In this document: positions 34,136 through 45,299 of the stretch, one piece after another
How positions within the stretch are numbered: position 1 is the first letter of the stretch
How the letters are laid out: each line of letters begins with the position of its first letter
Origin: Prorocentrum cordatum
Lineage: Eukaryota; Sar; Dinophyceae; Prorocentrales; Prorocentraceae
DNA: 64,000 nt
Direction: 5' to 3'
Assembly: GCA_963575745.1 (NCBI GenBank)
Contig: CAUYUJ010009802.1
Coordinates: 58,738-122,737 of the forward strand
The notes under the pieces: model-generated
Told to the model about the DNA's origin: nothing
What the model saw: only the letters and a program-made list of their open reading frames with translations
Database searches by the model: none
Translations under genes and position numbers: made by a program

Positions 34136-37100
34136 CTCCCGTATATATATTTCTCCTGATCAATGGTTATCCGATCTCTAAACTGGCGCAGGTGCCGACC
34201 AGCAAACTCCGAATCAGACTGGCACCACTTGCCAAACCGGAACCTGGACGTCGCTCTCTCCTTGAACCGATCCAAATACTCCTGGCGGCCGGTCACAATG
34301 AGGTCGTCGACCTCAATAAGCACCAGGCCCTCAAGGGCCCCCATCCGGTCCCGTTTGAGCCAGAGGCACGGTTCAAGCATGGACTTAGTGAAACCCTCCG
34401 CCGCGAGCCAATCGGTCAGCGTCCGATGCCACAGAAGTGGGGCATCGTTGAGACCATATACGGGCGCAACCAACTCGATCAACTGATCTGGGCCAATCGG
34501 CAGACCCGAGCACGGTTCAACAAAAATCTTTCCTCGGGGGCGCTCTAAACGCTGGCTCTGGCAAAAAGCATTCTTCGCGTCAGCGATGGTAAGGGTCCAT
34601 CCGAATGACGCGGCAATCTGCAAACAGGTAAGAACGCTCTCGGACTGAGGTGTCGGGGCGTAGACCTCCAAAGTTTCAGAGTCGGGATCCTGGTGCCCGT
34701 GGACGCACCAACGGGATTTGGGCTCGGGGCGAGAGCCTACCCCCTCAACCGGTTTCAGCCGCCTAACCATGCGAGAGGATAAGATGCGATCGGGAAACCG
34801 CCTCCGAGCTGACACCGACTCCTCAGGCGAGAGCACACGTACAGCTCCAGTGCCCAGCATCGCTGCCCATTCCTTAGCGTCTGACTCCGAAAGTCGGGCG
34901 CGATCCTCCGGGGACAAGTCTTTAAGTCTCACCTCGGCCCCTCGGGGGTTGATCTTGGGCGGAGTCTTGTCAGACGCCGAGGTCGGGTACGACAGCTCGT
35001 CGAAGGGACCTAAGTCTCTCAAAAAGAAGCTAGCCAGATCGGGGGCTCCCCGCACCGCGGACCACTCGAGGAGCTCTTGGACCAGAAAGCTGTCCTGTTC
35101 CTCGTCAGGAGCGTCCCAGTCACAATCACCGCCGCTGGCCTCCGGGTCCTTTCCGCCGGCACCCGTACTTTCGCCGGCCTCCTCCGCCTTCCCGCCGAAC
35201 TCCGCCAGGAAGTCGCCGGCACCAGGGCGGGGCCCCGGGGGCCTGCTCCTGCCCGAGGACCGCGCAGCGGGGGCCTCCGGGGACGCGCGAGCGTCCGACG
35301 ACGGGCGAGCCCGGGGGACAGAGATGTCCCGCCCGGACCCCAAAACTCGTGCCAAAGGCGGCCACTCCCTCGCCATGGGAACGTCCAGCGCCGGGGCCTC
35401 CGGCGCCGGGCGAGGAAGCGGCTCGACGCTCTCAGGGACAGGATTGCTAGCGGCCCCCTTCGCTGAGGGGGGAAACGCCGACCCAGGAGAGGCAGCGGCA
35501 GATTGACTTGGCGGGCCTTGGATGGCCGCCACTCGCTGCAGAACGGAAGGCCCGTCTGGATACTCCTCAATCGGGGTAAGACGCGGACGCTTATCCTGAG
35601 GCTCAGGGCCCGGGGGAAGCCTGACCTCGCCCCGGGTCTCCGGGAGGGCGTCCGATCCAGGTTCCGAGGCGACCGATCCGACTGCGGGGGCGAGGGAATC
35701 CGCGGGGGCCGAGGGCACCCTGGTGCCCTGGGAAACCTGGCGAGAGGGGCCCTGGGAAATCGGCGGGCCCGGGATCACCGGGACCTGCTGCCTCGCCGAG
35801 GGGTCCTCCGGGGGCGCCGCTTCGGGGGCATCGTTGGCCTCAGGAGGTGGGGGTCCTTCGGCGGTGACATCCACCGCGCCAGACCTCTTGCCTGGGGAAC
35901 GGATGTCCTCGCGAAGGCGGTCGAAGGCAGCACTATCCAACAATTCGGCCCCCATCGACTCTGACCGAGTCGCCAGGCGCACCTGCTCGGCAGTGCACTT
36001 CAACAGCTTGGCCCTCATAGCCACCCACACGGTCCCGCCACCCTTGCTTCCACCGGCTCCCGCGGACTGGTAGATGACGACCCCAGGACCAGTCCACCTG
36101 TCACGCTGGAGGGAGTGGGATCGATTGGAGGCGGTGATCCTCCGAAATACGTAAACCCAATCCCCCGGCCTGAATTCTCGCTCCTGATGAGGGCGAGCAC
36201 GAGACGCCTCAGCAAGCCTAGATCGCGCATCCAGACCGGCGAGCGCCTTCCGGGCCTCCTCACGGATCCGATGCTGCCGTGCAAACTCGCCGGCGGCCGA
36301 ATCGAGGTCCACAGCACGGGCCGAAACGTCATCCGAGCCGATCAAGTCGACTGGGTCGTCTGACAGCAAACTCCGAGGGATCCGAGGGTTTTGTCCGAAA
36401 ACAAGCTGGGACGGGCTGAAACCGCCACGGTGAAAACCCCGATTTTTGCTGGCAACCACTTCGCAGAGAAGGAGATCCGTCTCCTCCCGGGTCTTGGGAT
36501 TGATCGACTGGGCTGCTTTCGACAGGGCTTCCTTCACCAAGCCGCCGCGGCGCTCACATTTGCCATTCTGATGCGGAGAGTTGGCCGGAATAACGTGCTG
36601 CATCACTCCATGATGTTCGCACCCCCTCGCGAAAATCCCCTCAAACTCCCCTCCCCCATCGCACACGAGGACCTCCGGGACCCCGAATGGCCTCACCCAC
36701 CATCTAAGGAACGCGGCCCAAACCGACTTGGCCGTGTCGTCAGACAGAAGAGCGCACTGCTGGAACGAGGTTCCATGATCAATGATGTTCATGACGGGGG
36801 TGCTCTTTCCCTCGATGTCGAGATAGAACAGGTCTATCGCGACAACCTTATTGAAAGCGTAAGTATGGGGCAGGTGCGCTCTCCTGCGCCAGCTGGCCTT
36901 GGAGTGCGAAGCGCACTGATCGCACTTAAACTCATCCTTCACCCAGGTCAACACCTCCAAGCGGGCTCCTGCCACGCGCAGGGCACGAAGGAAATCTTCA
37001 TTCGAGGGGTGTCCGAGATTCACGTGCAGGCGGGCCACCTCCTTCTGAAGAGCCAGATCCAGAGAGGTCGCCTTCACGGGGCCCTGGGGCCGGGGAAGGC

Positions 37101-37540
37101 CCTCGGCGGGACCCGAGCGGCCCCCGGAGGCCTCGTCCCCCTCGGAGACCGCGGGATCGGCTTCTTCGACCGGAAACGACCACGACTCAGCCTCGGAGGC
37201 CTCGTCCTGCTCAAACGGGGTAGCGGGACCCGCCTGTCGAACCTGGGAGCGCCGGCGGTGAAACGCCAGAGCTCCGTCTTCCACGCCGGAGGCTAAACTA
37301 CTGATCAGCTCCCTCGGGAAGTTCTCCGCGGCGTGCGTCCTGGCGCCGCCGAGAAGGGGAACGTGGACATGCTTGTGACTGCAGCGTCGCAGGCAGTGAG
37401 CAAGGAGGGGGGAAGAGTTGGACATCACCCTGGTGGGTTTCTTGGCCGGTCCGAGCTCGCCAGTCCACAACCCATACATGCACTGATCCAGCTTCGAGAC
37501 CTGGACCTCCGGCCTCTGGCACAGCACTCGCACACACACT
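33913..37540 (-). CDS. Copia integrase and reverse transcriptase
   Basis: A ~1200-codon frame (listed ORF start 37626, true entry near 37540). Integrase: HHCC finger ('HVNLGHPSNEDF' to 'FKCDQCASHSK'), then the DDE triad in 'VVAIDLFYLD', 'VLVCDGGGEFEG' and 'NSPHQNGKCERRGG'. A long Pro/Ser/Ala-rich spacer follows. RT: 'TIADAKNAFCQSQ' (motif A Asp), 'VYGLNDAPLLWHRTL' (motif B region) and 'LIEVDDLIVTG' (motif C Asp-Asp, both kept). All main catalytic residues look intact. The real frame ends near 34138 at a TATATATA run, where one TA too many throws it out of the RNase H frame; sequence after that in this ORF is spurious. Confidence 0.9.
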
Positions 37541-38640
37541 CGAGATGCCAGGAGCTGGCCGTGTCGGGATGCTCCAAGGCAAAGAAACGACCATGGGCAA
37601 CCTGATACTCCGCAACTCTCATGCACAACTGCATTGCGGCAAGTCCGAGCCGCTCCTCCTCCTTCTCTCGAATTGGATCCATCCGCCCCCAGTTGGAGGC
37701 TCGGGGCGCGCTGAATGCCTTACACATCGGAGTCATGAGGACGAAGAGCGGCTGATCCTCACGAAGCTGGCGCCACAGACGCGCCTCCCCCTCGGGAGAA
37801 AGGAGATCAGTACCCAAGACTAGATCCAGAGGCGCCGACGCGCTATGCCCGCGGCGCTGCAACTCCGCTGAAACCTTAGACTGGCTGAACATCTCTAAAG
37901 CTAGGGCCCCTCCCCGCTGAGCCTCCCGCGCCTTCGCCATCTTCCGGCGGGCCCTTCGGCCCGATCTGAGCCCCTCACCTCCTAGGGCGCGGGCCGCTGC
38001 CTCGCGCACTTGCCGGGGGACCGACGGGGCCGCGGGAGCGACAGCTAAGCGACCGTCTAAGGCTGCCGCTGTGAACCGGTCCTCCTCTATCATGGTCACC
38101 TCCTCCACCTCCCTCGATCTCCTCGCCTCTTCCTCTCCTCCTCCAGGTGAGTCCTTTTCGCACCAAAAAGTCACCTGAAGCACAGACTTCAAAGTCGAGC
38201 CGAGTGCCCGGCAGATCTCGGAGGCCCCTGAAGTGGCCCACAAGCCGGTGTAAAGCACGGAATCTCCGAGACCCGCGATCTCAAGCCATCTTGGGCCAGA
38301 GGGAAGAGACGAGTCCGGAGGCTCCTCACCGTTGGCAGCGAGCGCAAGGCCTACGAAAAAGGCGCTGCGCTCGGAAAACGAGAGACGGACGGGGGTCCAC
38401 TGCTGACTCTCGCAAACCCTCCGAGGACTGAGAAGAGCGCCCGAGCTTTCTCCCCAGAATCCGAGGACCTCCCTAGACGATCGACGATACCGAGAGCCCC
38501 TCCGGAACCGATTCAAATAAGTTCCCAGATCCTTGAGGAAGACGTCGCGGGGGTCGCGACAGGAGAAGGTTCTACCAGCCAGCTCAGCCTGCCTCTCAGA
38601 AGAGACGTCGCTTAGACGTCGGATGCGCTCGCCTCCTCGG
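37535..38640 (-). CDS. Copia-associated domain resembling a C5 DNA methyltransferase core
   Basis: The C-terminal ~360 residues of an open frame that runs from 40085. After an Arg/Ser linker comes 'ALEMFSQSKVSAELQRRGHS', like C5-methyltransferase motif I (a Leu-Phe-x-Gly start). It is followed by 'LDLVLGTDLLSPEGEARLW', 'LFVLMTPMCKAFSAP' (placed like motif IV, Pro-Pro-Cys) and 'GRFFALEHPDTASSWHLE' (placed like motif VI, Glu-Asn-Val). Related dinoflagellate copia proteins, as I recall them, keep a clearer Pro-Pro-Cys. The frame changes into the integrase ORF near 37540 at a GTGTGTG run. Methyl-transfer is only a hypothesis. Confidence 0.45.
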
Positions 38641-39841
38641 TCACCGCGGGCAAGAAGCCGCCCGGAGACCTGCCCGAGGAGATTGCCTGCATCATCGTCG
38701 CGATGCGAAGGAGGTCGTCGTTCTGGATCGTCGCAGGACGGGTCGCCAGCTCGGTCATCGTCGTCTCTGCCCAGGCCCTCTGGTCGGCGATCATGTTGCG
38801 AAGGTTCACGAACGTCAGCTCGTTGTCGCGGCGCTGCGACTCCAACGCGGTCGTCATGTCGAAGAGCGCTCTCTGCATCTCCTGCACAGTCATCGGGCGA
38901 GTGCTCGACGATCCCGGCGTGGGCCCCGAGGTCTTCGGCATCGCGCCAAGCTCCCGAGACACCGGAGGGGGCTTCACCGGGACGTAGCCCTCGGCGCACT
39001 TGACCATCGGGATCGGGTGCTGGTCGAACTGGTCCTTCTCCTTTCGGCCGGGCGCTGGCGGTGGAGTCGGAAGGGGCAGCACGGGCGACTCCTGCCAAGG
39101 GTCCGTCGCCTCGTCCCAGGCCCGCACCCTGGCCTTGCACTCGTCCTTGTACTTGGCCTTGATCTGCTTCTTCCTCTCGACCAGGGCCTTCTTTGCACGG
39201 CGCGCCTCCTTTTCTTCGGTCGAGAACTTGGTGAAGTGGAGCTGCACCGAGCACACCGTGCACTTCGAGTAGGTGCCGTGCTGGTTCTCCCCGTGCCAGT
39301 GGGCGTGCGGCGGGTGAGCGCAGTCCTCTGGGTCCTCGCGCTCCTTGATCATGTTCGGCATGAGGGTCGAGGCCAAGACCGCCTGGGTGCACGCGTGCAT
39401 GTGCCAGAAGATCCTGATCGTCATCCTGCGCCAGCGCTGCACGTCCGTCTTCAGACTCATGTGGCCCTCCGCGAACCACTCCTGCTCCTGGTCGTCCAGC
39501 GCCTCGAGCTCCAGCATCGCCTGCAAGTCCTCGTCGGGCACCTGCTGCTCCGGCAGCTCCTCCCAATCGTCCATCTCGGTGTCCTTCGGGCCGTTCTCCA
39601 GGATACTCGAAGCACGAATCCTCATCGCGCTCAGGTTGAAGCGAGTCCTCCGACTGGCCTGCACCCTCCTCGAAGGATGCGGGGCCTTGCCTCGCGACTC
39701 CTTCTTGCTGACGCCGGGCCGCCCACTGCCGGGTGACATCGTGGACGCTGCGGCCTCCTCCTGAGCTACTCGCAGTGGCTCGCCTCTCCTCAAAAGTTTG
39801 AATAGAGAACTCCGGAGCGGGGGGGGTCGGGCCCACAACAT
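38612..39841 (-). CDS. Copia variable region with Cys/His motif and coiled-coil end
   Basis: 409 codons; I take this as the true frame for 38.6-39.8 kb, the overlapping 886-codon frame being a shadow here. Features: acidic block 'DDWEELPEQQVPDEDLQ'; possible metal site 'CAHPPHAHWHGENQHG' with 'YSKCTVC'; a basic helix 'EEKEARRAKKALVERKKQ'; and near the C-terminus 'QEMQRALFDMTTALESQRR', probably coiled coil. It ends at TAA (38612). The next domain continues in a different frame without an early Met, so frameshifting or a sequence error is needed to join them. No catalytic function assigned. Confidence 0.6.
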   Translation of the reverse strand: MLWARPPPLRSSLFKLLRRGEPLRVAQEEAAASTMSPGSGRPGVSKKESRGKAPHPSRRVQASRRTRFNLSAMRIRASSILENGPKDTEMDDWEELPEQQVPDEDLQAMLELEALDDQEQEWFAEGHMSLKTDVQRWRRMTIRIFWHMHACTQAVLASTLMPNMIKEREDPEDCAHPPHAHWHGENQHGTYSKCTVCSVQLHFTKFSTEEKEARRAKKALVERKKQIKAKYKDECKARVRAWDEATDPWQESPVLPLPTPPPAPGRKEKDQFDQHPIPMVKCAEGYVPVKPPPVSRELGAMPKTSGPTPGSSSTRPMTVQEMQRALFDMTTALESQRRDNELTFVNLRNMIADQRAWAETTMTELATRPATIQNDDLLRIATMMQAISSGRSPGGFLPAVTEEASASDV

Positions 39842-41874
39842 CGCAACCCCCTCGGGCCCCCGCTCGAAGGAGAGGAGAGGAAAGGAGAGGGACTGACGCT
39901 GCTGCTGACTGGCGCGGGCCGACTCTCACCGGCCGATCCCTCCCCGCGGTCCTGGACCACGAACTGCTGGGCCGACATCCCCAGGGTGTCCTGAATCTCG
40001 CGGGCCAGCACGAACTGGGAGGCGGGGCGCTGCGCCAGGTCGATCGAGCGGTGGCCGGACGGATGCGAGACCAAGTCAAAAGCAATCGATCGGCCTCCCA
40101 CCTTCACGCTCATCTGGTTCCGGGGGAGATCGACAACCGAGCCGAGGCAAGCGAGAAACTTGGCGGGCAGCAGCGGCGGACAAGATCCTTCTAGAATCAA
40201 AAACTCGACGATGCCGCAGCCCCCCGACGTCACAGGCACCCAAGCCTTCCCGACCGGTACAGCTCGACCTCCGATCCCGGAGGCTGCGACGCCGACGACC
40301 GGCGTCCAGTCGAGGATGAGCCGGTAGCCCCGGAGCTTCAGGGCACCCTCCAGCTCCAGCACCTCGGCCCGCCCGATCAGAGCCTGTGCGGCCGCGGTGT
40401 CCACCAGCGCGTGCGCGCCGAGGCTCCTGAGGGTCACGTCGGCGAACGTCGCGCGGACGAGGTCGACCATCCCCGAAAAGCCGTCCACGTCTTCGTTCAC
40501 GAAAAAGTAGGTGAAGCCGGTCGGCGCCTTGGCGCCAGCAGCCTTCTCCTTGGCCAACCGATCCGCCTTGGACTGGAACGGGTTCGTGCAGCTCTCGGCC
40601 CAGTGGCCTCGCTGCCCGCAATTCGCACACCGCGACTTGCGGCGGAAATCCTTTTCTCCGATCTTCCGAAACCCTGGACGAGCTGGCCTCGAGGACTTGC
40701 GACGGTCGAAGAAGTCACGGTCCGTCTTCTTAGCCAACTTCAGCTTCCGAGATTCGGTCCAGGTACGTCGACGCTCCTTACCATATTTCTCCTCCACCAC
40801 TGCAGCAAAAACCTCAGCAGCTTCATGTTCGTCCATATCCTGTTCTTCCACGGCCGTCAGGAAAGCCAAAGCCTCGTCCTCTGGTAGCTCTATCTCGTCG
40901 TCGTCGTCCTCATAGTAGGTCTCCGGAGGCGGCGGGCACTCCGATGATGAGGATCCCTCGTGCAAGAAGCTCTTGGGGACGGGCGCCGGATTGGCTGGAA
41001 GGACCCGCTTCTCTTGCACGTCAAGAAGTAACAGAGCTGACCGAATGGATGCCGCATCCTTTTGACCACCTGCCAACATACGCATGTTGATCTTGTTCTG
41101 TGCCGATAGATTCGCTCCTTCTTCCAGGTAACGTGCCAGCACGTTGTCTGGGAGCACGAGCCCCCGAGCAGCTGCATCTGCAAGTTGAGCATCCCGTCGA
41201 AGTACGAAATCGGTGATGCTCTCGTTACGCTGGATCATGTAATCGAAGAGCGCGTGACTATGACTGAGACGATCTCTGTCGCCGGGCCGCTCTCCGTTGA
41301 GGATGCTCAGATGGTCCAAGTACGTGTCTACGCCGTTCTCGAGCTCCAACGCCTGTCGCACTGGCTTGAACTTCAGTTGGAGCTCCACGGGCAGGGACTC
41401 CACCAGCCTGGACGCCTGGGTCTCTGGCTGGTGGCCGGTCCTCGTGGACCACGCCCGCACATTGCTACTATACAGCTCTAAGTGTTCTAGTCCGAGCCAA
41501 CTTGGAGGAGGCCCGAAGTCACGACTGCGCCCTGGGCGGCCCCAGGTCGTGCTCTTCCAATCCTGGGCATCGTGCTCATCCTGGTCGCCGCCGCCGTCGC
41601 TTCCTGCAGCTGTCCACGGTGTCCACGAGTACCACCAGCCTGAGCCCCAGCTCCAGCTGTTCCACGCACTCTGACCCCAGCCAAGGTCTGACCCCGTCGC
41701 TTGAATGCCAACAGAGCGCGCACCATCACTGCCTATCTCGTCGAAACCGTGGTCGTCACCATCCGCCGGCATGCCGGCGGCGAGAGGGCTCGAGCTCTTC
41801 CTTCTCGCGCTGAGGGTCCAGCACCTGCCACTTCTCTGCACGTCCGCTCCTCCCACGATCTGCCTCACAACCAC
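39790..41874 (-). CDS. Copia Gag and aspartic protease
   Basis: 694 codons. The N-terminus is Trp/Ser/Gly-rich. Residues about 130-300 form the Gag helical region ('LPVELQLKFKPVRQALE'). A CCHC zinc knuckle lies at 416-429 ('CANCGQRGHWAESC'). The retroviral-type protease active site is at about 489-501 ('ALVDTAAAQALIG', with DTA for DTG/DSG), followed by a plausible protease body to residue 600. Gag would form particles and bind element RNA; the protease would cut the polyprotein. The Pro/Ser-rich end overlaps the next ORF by about 50 bases in another frame, a normal place for a frameshift between Gag and Pol. Confidence 0.85.
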   Translation of the reverse strand: MVVRQIVGGADVQRSGRCWTLSARRKSSSPLAAGMPADGDDHGFDEIGSDGARSVGIQATGSDLGWGQSAWNSWSWGSGWWYSWTPWTAAGSDGGGDQDEHDAQDWKSTTWGRPGRSRDFGPPPSWLGLEHLELYSSNVRAWSTRTGHQPETQASRLVESLPVELQLKFKPVRQALELENGVDTYLDHLSILNGERPGDRDRLSHSHALFDYMIQRNESITDFVLRRDAQLADAAARGLVLPDNVLARYLEEGANLSAQNKINMRMLAGGQKDAASIRSALLLLDVQEKRVLPANPAPVPKSFLHEGSSSSECPPPPETYYEDDDDEIELPEDEALAFLTAVEEQDMDEHEAAEVFAAVVEEKYGKERRRTWTESRKLKLAKKTDRDFFDRRKSSRPARPGFRKIGEKDFRRKSRCANCGQRGHWAESCTNPFQSKADRLAKEKAAGAKAPTGFTYFFVNEDVDGFSGMVDLVRATFADVTLRSLGAHALVDTAAAQALIGRAEVLELEGALKLRGYRLILDWTPVVGVAASGIGGRAVPVGKAWVPVTSGGCGIVEFLILEGSCPPLLPAKFLACLGSVVDLPRNQMSVKVGGRSIAFDLVSHPSGHRSIDLAQRPASQFVLAREIQDTLGMSAQQFVVQDRGEGSAGESRPAPVSSSVSPSPFLSSPSSGGPRGLRCCGPDPPRSGVLYSNF

Positions 41875-41890
41875 GGGCTCCGCTTACCAC

Positions 41891-42079
41891 TGTCACAGGG
41901 CTCGGGGGGCTCGAACTGTAAAGGAGTAAGTGGGGAGGGCGAACGTACCTTTCTGTGCTCAATCCAGAATCCTCAGCGACTCCAAGGCGAGTCGCTCCCT
42001 AAGCCTAAAAGGCTGTGCACAACTGCAGAACACAAAGAGAGGGGGAGAGGGAGGGAGACCAGGAACCCGGGACCAGGGC
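41891..42079 (-). repeat. Copia 5' LTR
   Basis: Identical to 32733-32921. On its outer side in sense the base is C rather than the T that would give a 5' TG, so the terminal dinucleotide is either damaged or not canonical. Confidence 0.9.
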
Positions 42080-42246
42080 GAGCCGGGTTACGATGACAGA
42101 GGAACACATTCTTTTTGTTTGTCGCTTCCGGGCGCCTTCGCGTTGCCAGGGCGGCGGGCGCGTGTCGGGCCCGGATGCTTGAAAGAAACGCCAAGCAAAC
42201 CAGATTCAACCCACAAGCCGACCTGCAATAGGCAAACTCATGAAGT
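42080..42246. other. Unassigned 167-bp piece between copia LTR and host repeat
   Basis: Not part of the LTR at the other end and not part of the composite repeat, which resumes with 'gggaacatacgtaaaacacc' near 42247. Could be a lost outer LTR segment, filler DNA or an older insertion. Confidence 0.6.
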
Positions 42247-43399
42247 GAACCGTGGCTTGGGAACATACGTAAAACACCAAGGACTCGTGCCCCGGGGGGA
42301 GCCAAATCTTTGGGAACATACGCAAAACACTCTGAGGATGGGATACGCAGGGGAAGGACTGTCTATAGAGACAAGTGTACAACACCAAAAGGATTCGTGC
42401 TCCAGGGGGGTCCAAATCTATAGGAGCATACGTACAACACATGGGATTGGAACCACTCATGTGGCCTTTTGAAGCCTCCTGCTCCTGGGGCCTCTTGGGG
42501 CCTCCTGGTGCCTTCTGGGGCCTCCTGGTGCCTCCTGGCGCTTCCTGTGGCCTCCTGGCGCCTCCTGAAGCATCCTGGAACCTCCTGAGGCCCCCTGAAG
42601 CTTCCTGGGGCCTCCTGGAGCCTCTTGAGGCATGCTGTGGCCTCTTGAATCTTCCTGTGGCCTGCTGATGCCCCCTGGGACCTCCGGTTGCCTCCTGGGG
42701 CCGCTCGAGACATCCCCGCCATTTTGGCGCGAACGGAGGCCTCGCTCGAGACGTCCTCGAGTCTGGCCACCAAAACAGCAAACCAATCGAGACATCCTCA
42801 AAATTTGGCCCCCAAACAAGCAAACCAATCGAGACCCCCCCCCCCCTTAGGAGTGCTGAAACCAGCAAACCGCTCGAGACATCTTCAGAATCTGCGCTGA
42901 GCGCAGACGAATCTGGCCCCCCCAAACAAGCAAACCGCTCGAGACATACTCGCCATCTGGGCCCCCCTGGAATGCGAAAGCCAGCGCCTCGCACGAGACA
43001 TCCTCCAAATCTGCTCCGAACGCGGAGGGTGTTGATCCAGGGAACAAGCAAACCGCTCGAGACATCCCCGCCATTTTGGCGCGAACGGAGGAATGCAATA
43101 CCCCCAGGCGGCTCCCCCTTGGGAATGCCGAAGCCCGCGACTCGCTCGAGACATCCTCGAGTCTGGCCGCCAAGACAGGCAAACCAATCTGGCCCCCAAA
43201 CAGGCAAGCCGATCGAGACGCCCCCCCTTAGGAGTGCTGAAACCAGCAAGCCGCCTGAGGCATCCCCAGGATCTGCTCTGAGCGCAGACGGGTCTGGTCA
43301 CCAAAACAGGCAAACGGCTCGAGACATCCTTACAATCTGGCCCCCTCTGGTCATCAGCACCGCAATCGCCATCACCATCACCATCACCATCATCATCAC

Positions 43400-43437
<38 letters not shown>

Positions 43438-44085
43438 GCATCATCATCATCATCATCGTCATCATCATCATTATCAGCATCGTCATTATCATCATCACCA
43501 CCATCATCATCAGCGGCATCGTCATCATCATCACCATCATCACCTTCCTCATCATCATCATTTTCACCACCAGAAGCATCATCATCAGCATCATACTAGA
43601 CATTAACACTATTGTCATCATTATCGTCATGCCCATCATTTTCATCATCATGGTCATTCAGCATTGTATGCATCATCATCTTCACCAGCATCATTCACCA
43701 TCTGCATCATCATCGTCGTCATCCAACTCTTATCGTCATCATTCGGCATCATCAGACTCTGAGTAGGATGGGGAAGAGAGGGAAGAAGGGATGAAGAGGA
43801 AGAGGATGATGGAGGAGGTCCGCGCGGCCAAAATAATAATAACCCCATCTTAGGACGTGGGGAATAAGAACCTCATCCTTTGGATGTATGGGGATAGCAT
43901 GAGCCCCATCCGATGGATGTGGGAAAAGCAACAGCAGCAGCAACAACAACAATACTTCAATCAGTTTCAAGCTGTTCGCTCTCATCTGCTCGCGTGCCAT
44001 TCAACACGTATATTGCAAACCCTCGATACCCGCCCTCGTCGTCATCGATCGTACCCCTTAGGGGTTATCTTTCTTAACTGCAACG
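42247..44085. repeat. Composite repeat, right part of copy 3
   Basis: e-type units (42247-42450), 'cctcctggggcctcctgg' decamers (42460-42700), 'ctcgagacat' units (42705-43345), (CAT)n (43365-43760), 'ccccatcttagg' units (43848-43925) and the 'cagttt…ctgttcg…ccctcgatacc' block (43935-44085). Continues the module order broken off at 32732, with copia in between. Confidence 0.8.
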
Positions 44086-44089
44086 GGTC

Positions 44090-44680
44090 CCCGAAGGCAG
44101 GGGAAAGAGGACGGATGGAAGCAAGGGACAAGGGGGAGGGAGGAGGATGGAGCACGAGAGAGGGTAGCAGGAGGGGGGCTAGGAGCAGAAAACACGTGGC
44201 AGAACCAGATGGGCAGATCGGGCGGGTAGACCCTGACGGGCGGGTCGGGAAGGCAGGCCCAAGCGGCCAGGTCGAGCAGGCGGGTTGCTGAAGCGTGCGT
44301 CCTGCATGAATCGCGAGGAACTCTCGAGCGATAGCGCGATTCCCAAATGCATCGTGAGAAATCTATCGGAAGAGCCTGATTCCTGAGTGCCGAGGGCGCG
44401 GCGTCTGAATAAATTGCAAGGACGTCCCACGCGAGACCACGATTCCTGTATAAATTGCGAGGACGTCCAGCGCGAGAGCGCGACTTGGGAATACATTTTG
44501 AGGAAGTCTCAGGCAAGAGCCGGTGTTGTTGTAACTCGGGGGCCCGGGGCCCAGTTTGGTGACACCCAACTTTCTGATGTAAAAAACTGGATGCGAGCCC
44601 TGGTAGAAGCACTTTAACTGAACAATAGAATGGTTACCGGGCAGGGAGGATCAACAATAATCACTCTTTAAAAAGAGAAT
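44090..44680. other. No gene recognised
   Basis: Purine-rich and 'ggcgggt'-type short repeats (44190-44290); then three diverged ~55-base units ('gcgagac', 'aattgcgaggacgtcc', 'gcgcgagagcgcga') at 44300-44520. No coding support. Confidence 0.5.
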
Positions 44681-44682
44681 TC

Positions 44683-44683
<1 letters not shown>

Positions 44684-44741
<58 letters not shown>

Positions 44742-44800
44742 CTGAGACGACGACGACGACGCAACAACAACAACAACAACAGCAACAACAATTCGCACCT
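44684..44800. repeat. (CAA)n microsatellite
   Basis: About 110 bases of CAA with a short GAC block. Confidence 0.95.
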
Positions 44801-45002
44801 TGGAATCTCACTTCCGCCACGCACCCAGGGGCAATGAATGATCGTTCGGCCCCTCACGCCGACACGCTCGTGGATCAGGCAAAATCATCTCTCGCGCACG
44901 CGCAAGCCATGTACTAATAACCTCCTTGCACACTGATGCGTGCACTTGATGGTGAGTGATGAGAACGAGCGCTGCGCCTTACCAGCCACTTAAACAAACA
45001 CT

Positions 45003-45290
45003 GTGCGTGAGTGCTGCCGGGGCCAAACGTCGGAACAGCGGAGTCTGGGGATACTGGACTGTGTCCTCCAAATACAGACACGACCAGATTGCCCAAGTGC
45101 GAATGTGGGCATTTGTGCCCTCGCAAACTCATGTCCCACCATCCTGGCAACTTCACATGCCGCATCAAGTGCCTATATTGTCGAGACTATGTGTCCCAAC
45201 TCGCTTGGTGCGTAGGGAACTCACACACCTCTGAGACGCGTCGGGGCATCGCCTTCGCCGGCCGTGCCTCAGTCAGCTGTCAGCACTGGT
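45003..45290. repeat. Dispersed repeat, copy 2 (partner 9560-9950)
   Basis: Same orientation as copy 1. One plus frame reads 'LPKCECGHLCPRKLMSHH' and 'CRIKCLYCRDY', zinc-finger-like, but copy 1 replaces most of the Cys, so I treat it as non-coding repeat. Confidence 0.75.
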
Positions 45291-45299
45291 AAAAGAAGC

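Larger units (their letters stand above)
32733..42079 (-). mobile_element. Ty1/copia LTR retrotransposon, recent insertion
   Basis: Two 189-bp direct repeats, identical as far as I can read (32733-32921 and 41891-42079), bracket minus-strand ORFs in the order Gag, protease, variable region, methyltransferase-like domain, integrase, reverse transcriptase, RNase H. Integrase upstream of RT defines the copia order. A candidate primer-binding site (TGGTAAGCGGAG) lies one base inside the 5' LTR at 41889-41878. Identical LTRs imply recent insertion, yet several frame shifts are present. No matching 5-bp target duplication is visible, and 167 bases of other sequence (42080-42246) follow the outer edge of the 5' LTR before the host repeat resumes. 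Confidence 0.9.

Noticed and set aside
34718-35506. Plus-strand Ser/Pro-rich ORF inside copia
   Set aside because: Antisense shadow of the Pro/Ser-rich spacer between integrase and RT.
45011-45292. Cys/His-rich plus-strand ORF in the dispersed repeat
   Set aside because: The homologous copy at 9.7 kb does not keep the Cys pattern or the frame.
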